NCBI GenBank assembly: GCA_023259875.1
Contig: JALRFL010000144.1
Location: forward strand, 1-14,709
Length of the DNA: 14,709 nucleotides
Direction of reading: 5' to 3'
Source of the DNA: Alphaproteobacteria bacterium
GTDB lineage: Bacteria; Pseudomonadota; Alphaproteobacteria; Puniceispirillales; UBA1172
Notes under the pieces: model-generated
The model's database searches: none
Seen by the model: the letters and a program-made list of their open reading frames with translations, nothing else
Told to the model about the DNA's origin: nothing
Part shown: positions 14,245 through 14,709 of the stretch, piece after piece
Layout of the letters: every line of letters starts with the position of its first letter
Position numbering within the stretch: position 1 is the first letter of the stretch
Program-made: the position numbers and the translations under genes

Positions 14245-14709
14245 TTAATAACGATACTGTTCAGATTTGAATGGGCCGGCTTGATCCACGCCAATATAGC
14301 TGGCTTGATTTTTATCAAGTTTGGTAAGCTTAGCGCCAACCTTTTCCAGATGCAGCATGGCAACTTTTTCATCAAGATGCCTTGGCAAGGTATAAACCTT
14401 ATTTTCATAGGCCTTAGCGTTACCCCATAATTCCATCTGCGCCAGAACCTGATTGGTGAAAGATGCCGACATGACAAAAGACGGATGCCCCGTTGCACAG
14501 CCTAGATTGACCAGCCGCCCTTTGGCCAAGAGGATCATCTTTTTGCCGTCAGGAAAGGTGATTTCATCCACTTGCGGCTTAACTTCATTCCACACCATGT
14601 TGCTAAGCGCGTTGACCTGAATCTCATTATCAAAATGGCCAATGTTACAAACAATGGCGCGATCTTTCATGGCGCGCATATGATCAACATTGATCACATC
14701 ACGGTTACC
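14245..14709 (-). CDS. ahcY: Adenosylhomocysteinase, C-terminal part (5' end outside window)
   Basis: AhcY reversibly splits S-adenosylhomocysteine into adenosine and homocysteine using bound NAD, relieving product inhibition of methyltransferases. The frame stays open to the window edge, so the start is missing; 154 residues are seen, about a third of the usual 430-470. Visible family marks are GNRDVI then DHM, MKDRAIVCNIGHFDNEIQV (NAD contact His and Asn), a plant/bacterial-type insertion-bearing segment PQVDEITFPDGKKMILLAKG, RLVNLGCATGHPSFVMSASF, and the C-terminal tail ending EQYRY, equivalent to the usual DHYRY that reaches into the neighbouring subunit's NAD site. The tail has SEQYRY where relatives have PDHYRY, a mild change. 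Any SAM/SAH riboswitch would lie beyond the window. Confidence 0.96.
   Translation of the reverse strand, partial: GNRDVINVDHMRAMKDRAIVCNIGHFDNEIQVNALSNMVWNEVKPQVDEITFPDGKKMILLAKGRLVNLGCATGHPSFVMSASFTNQVLAQMELWGNAKAYENKVYTLPRHLDEKVAMLHLEKVGAKLTKLDKNQASYIGVDQAGPFKSEQYRY

Noticed and set aside
1..14709. Defence, toxin-antitoxin, prophage, CRISPR or mobile-element system
   Set aside because: Every sizeable non-shadow reading frame is assigned to a conserved housekeeping family. I found no repeat array, transposase or integrase, and no orphan gene.

Overview
The window looks like a compact core-chromosome stretch of an alphaproteobacterium. It may come from a marine, streamlined lineage of the SAR116/Rhodospirillales kind, but that placement is a guess from protein flavour and moderate GC; no rRNA gene is present to confirm it. 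The main support for 'alphaproteobacterium' is gene content and order: rpsA-ihfB-lapA-trpF-trpB-trpA-accD-folC facing trxA-addA-addB-tsaE-ahcY. AddAB here is also of the type whose AddB lacks iron-sulphur cysteines.

Left half (1-6673, + strand): the 3' part of rpsA ends at a strong intrinsic terminator. ihfB follows with its own recognisable sigma70-type promoter. Then comes a tight run of lapA-domain membrane protein, trpF, trpB, trpA, accD and folC, with overlaps or gaps of -8, +6, -1, +16 and +4 bases. This run encodes the last steps of tryptophan synthesis, the carboxyltransferase beta subunit of fatty-acid synthesis, and folate (poly)glutamylation.

Right half (6680-14709, - strand): reading leftwards, the C-terminal third of ahcY, then tsaE (tRNA t6A synthesis), addB and addA (double-strand break repair, overlapping by 17 bases) and trxA. 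trxA converges on folC with only 6 bases between the two stop codons.

There are no tRNA or rRNA genes, insertion sequences, prophage genes, CRISPR arrays or toxin-antitoxin pairs, and no gap longer than 155 bases. Every gene belongs to a known family, and I see no undescribed protein system. What deserves a second look is fine structure: several perfect short-loop hairpins inside coding sequence (two in folC, one in trpA, plus a competing pair in trpA), a terminator-like hairpin inside addA, a possible leaderless promoter for addB, a trxA promoter overlapping the addA stop codon, and the absence of genes that I recall between these neighbours in other alphaproteobacteria.
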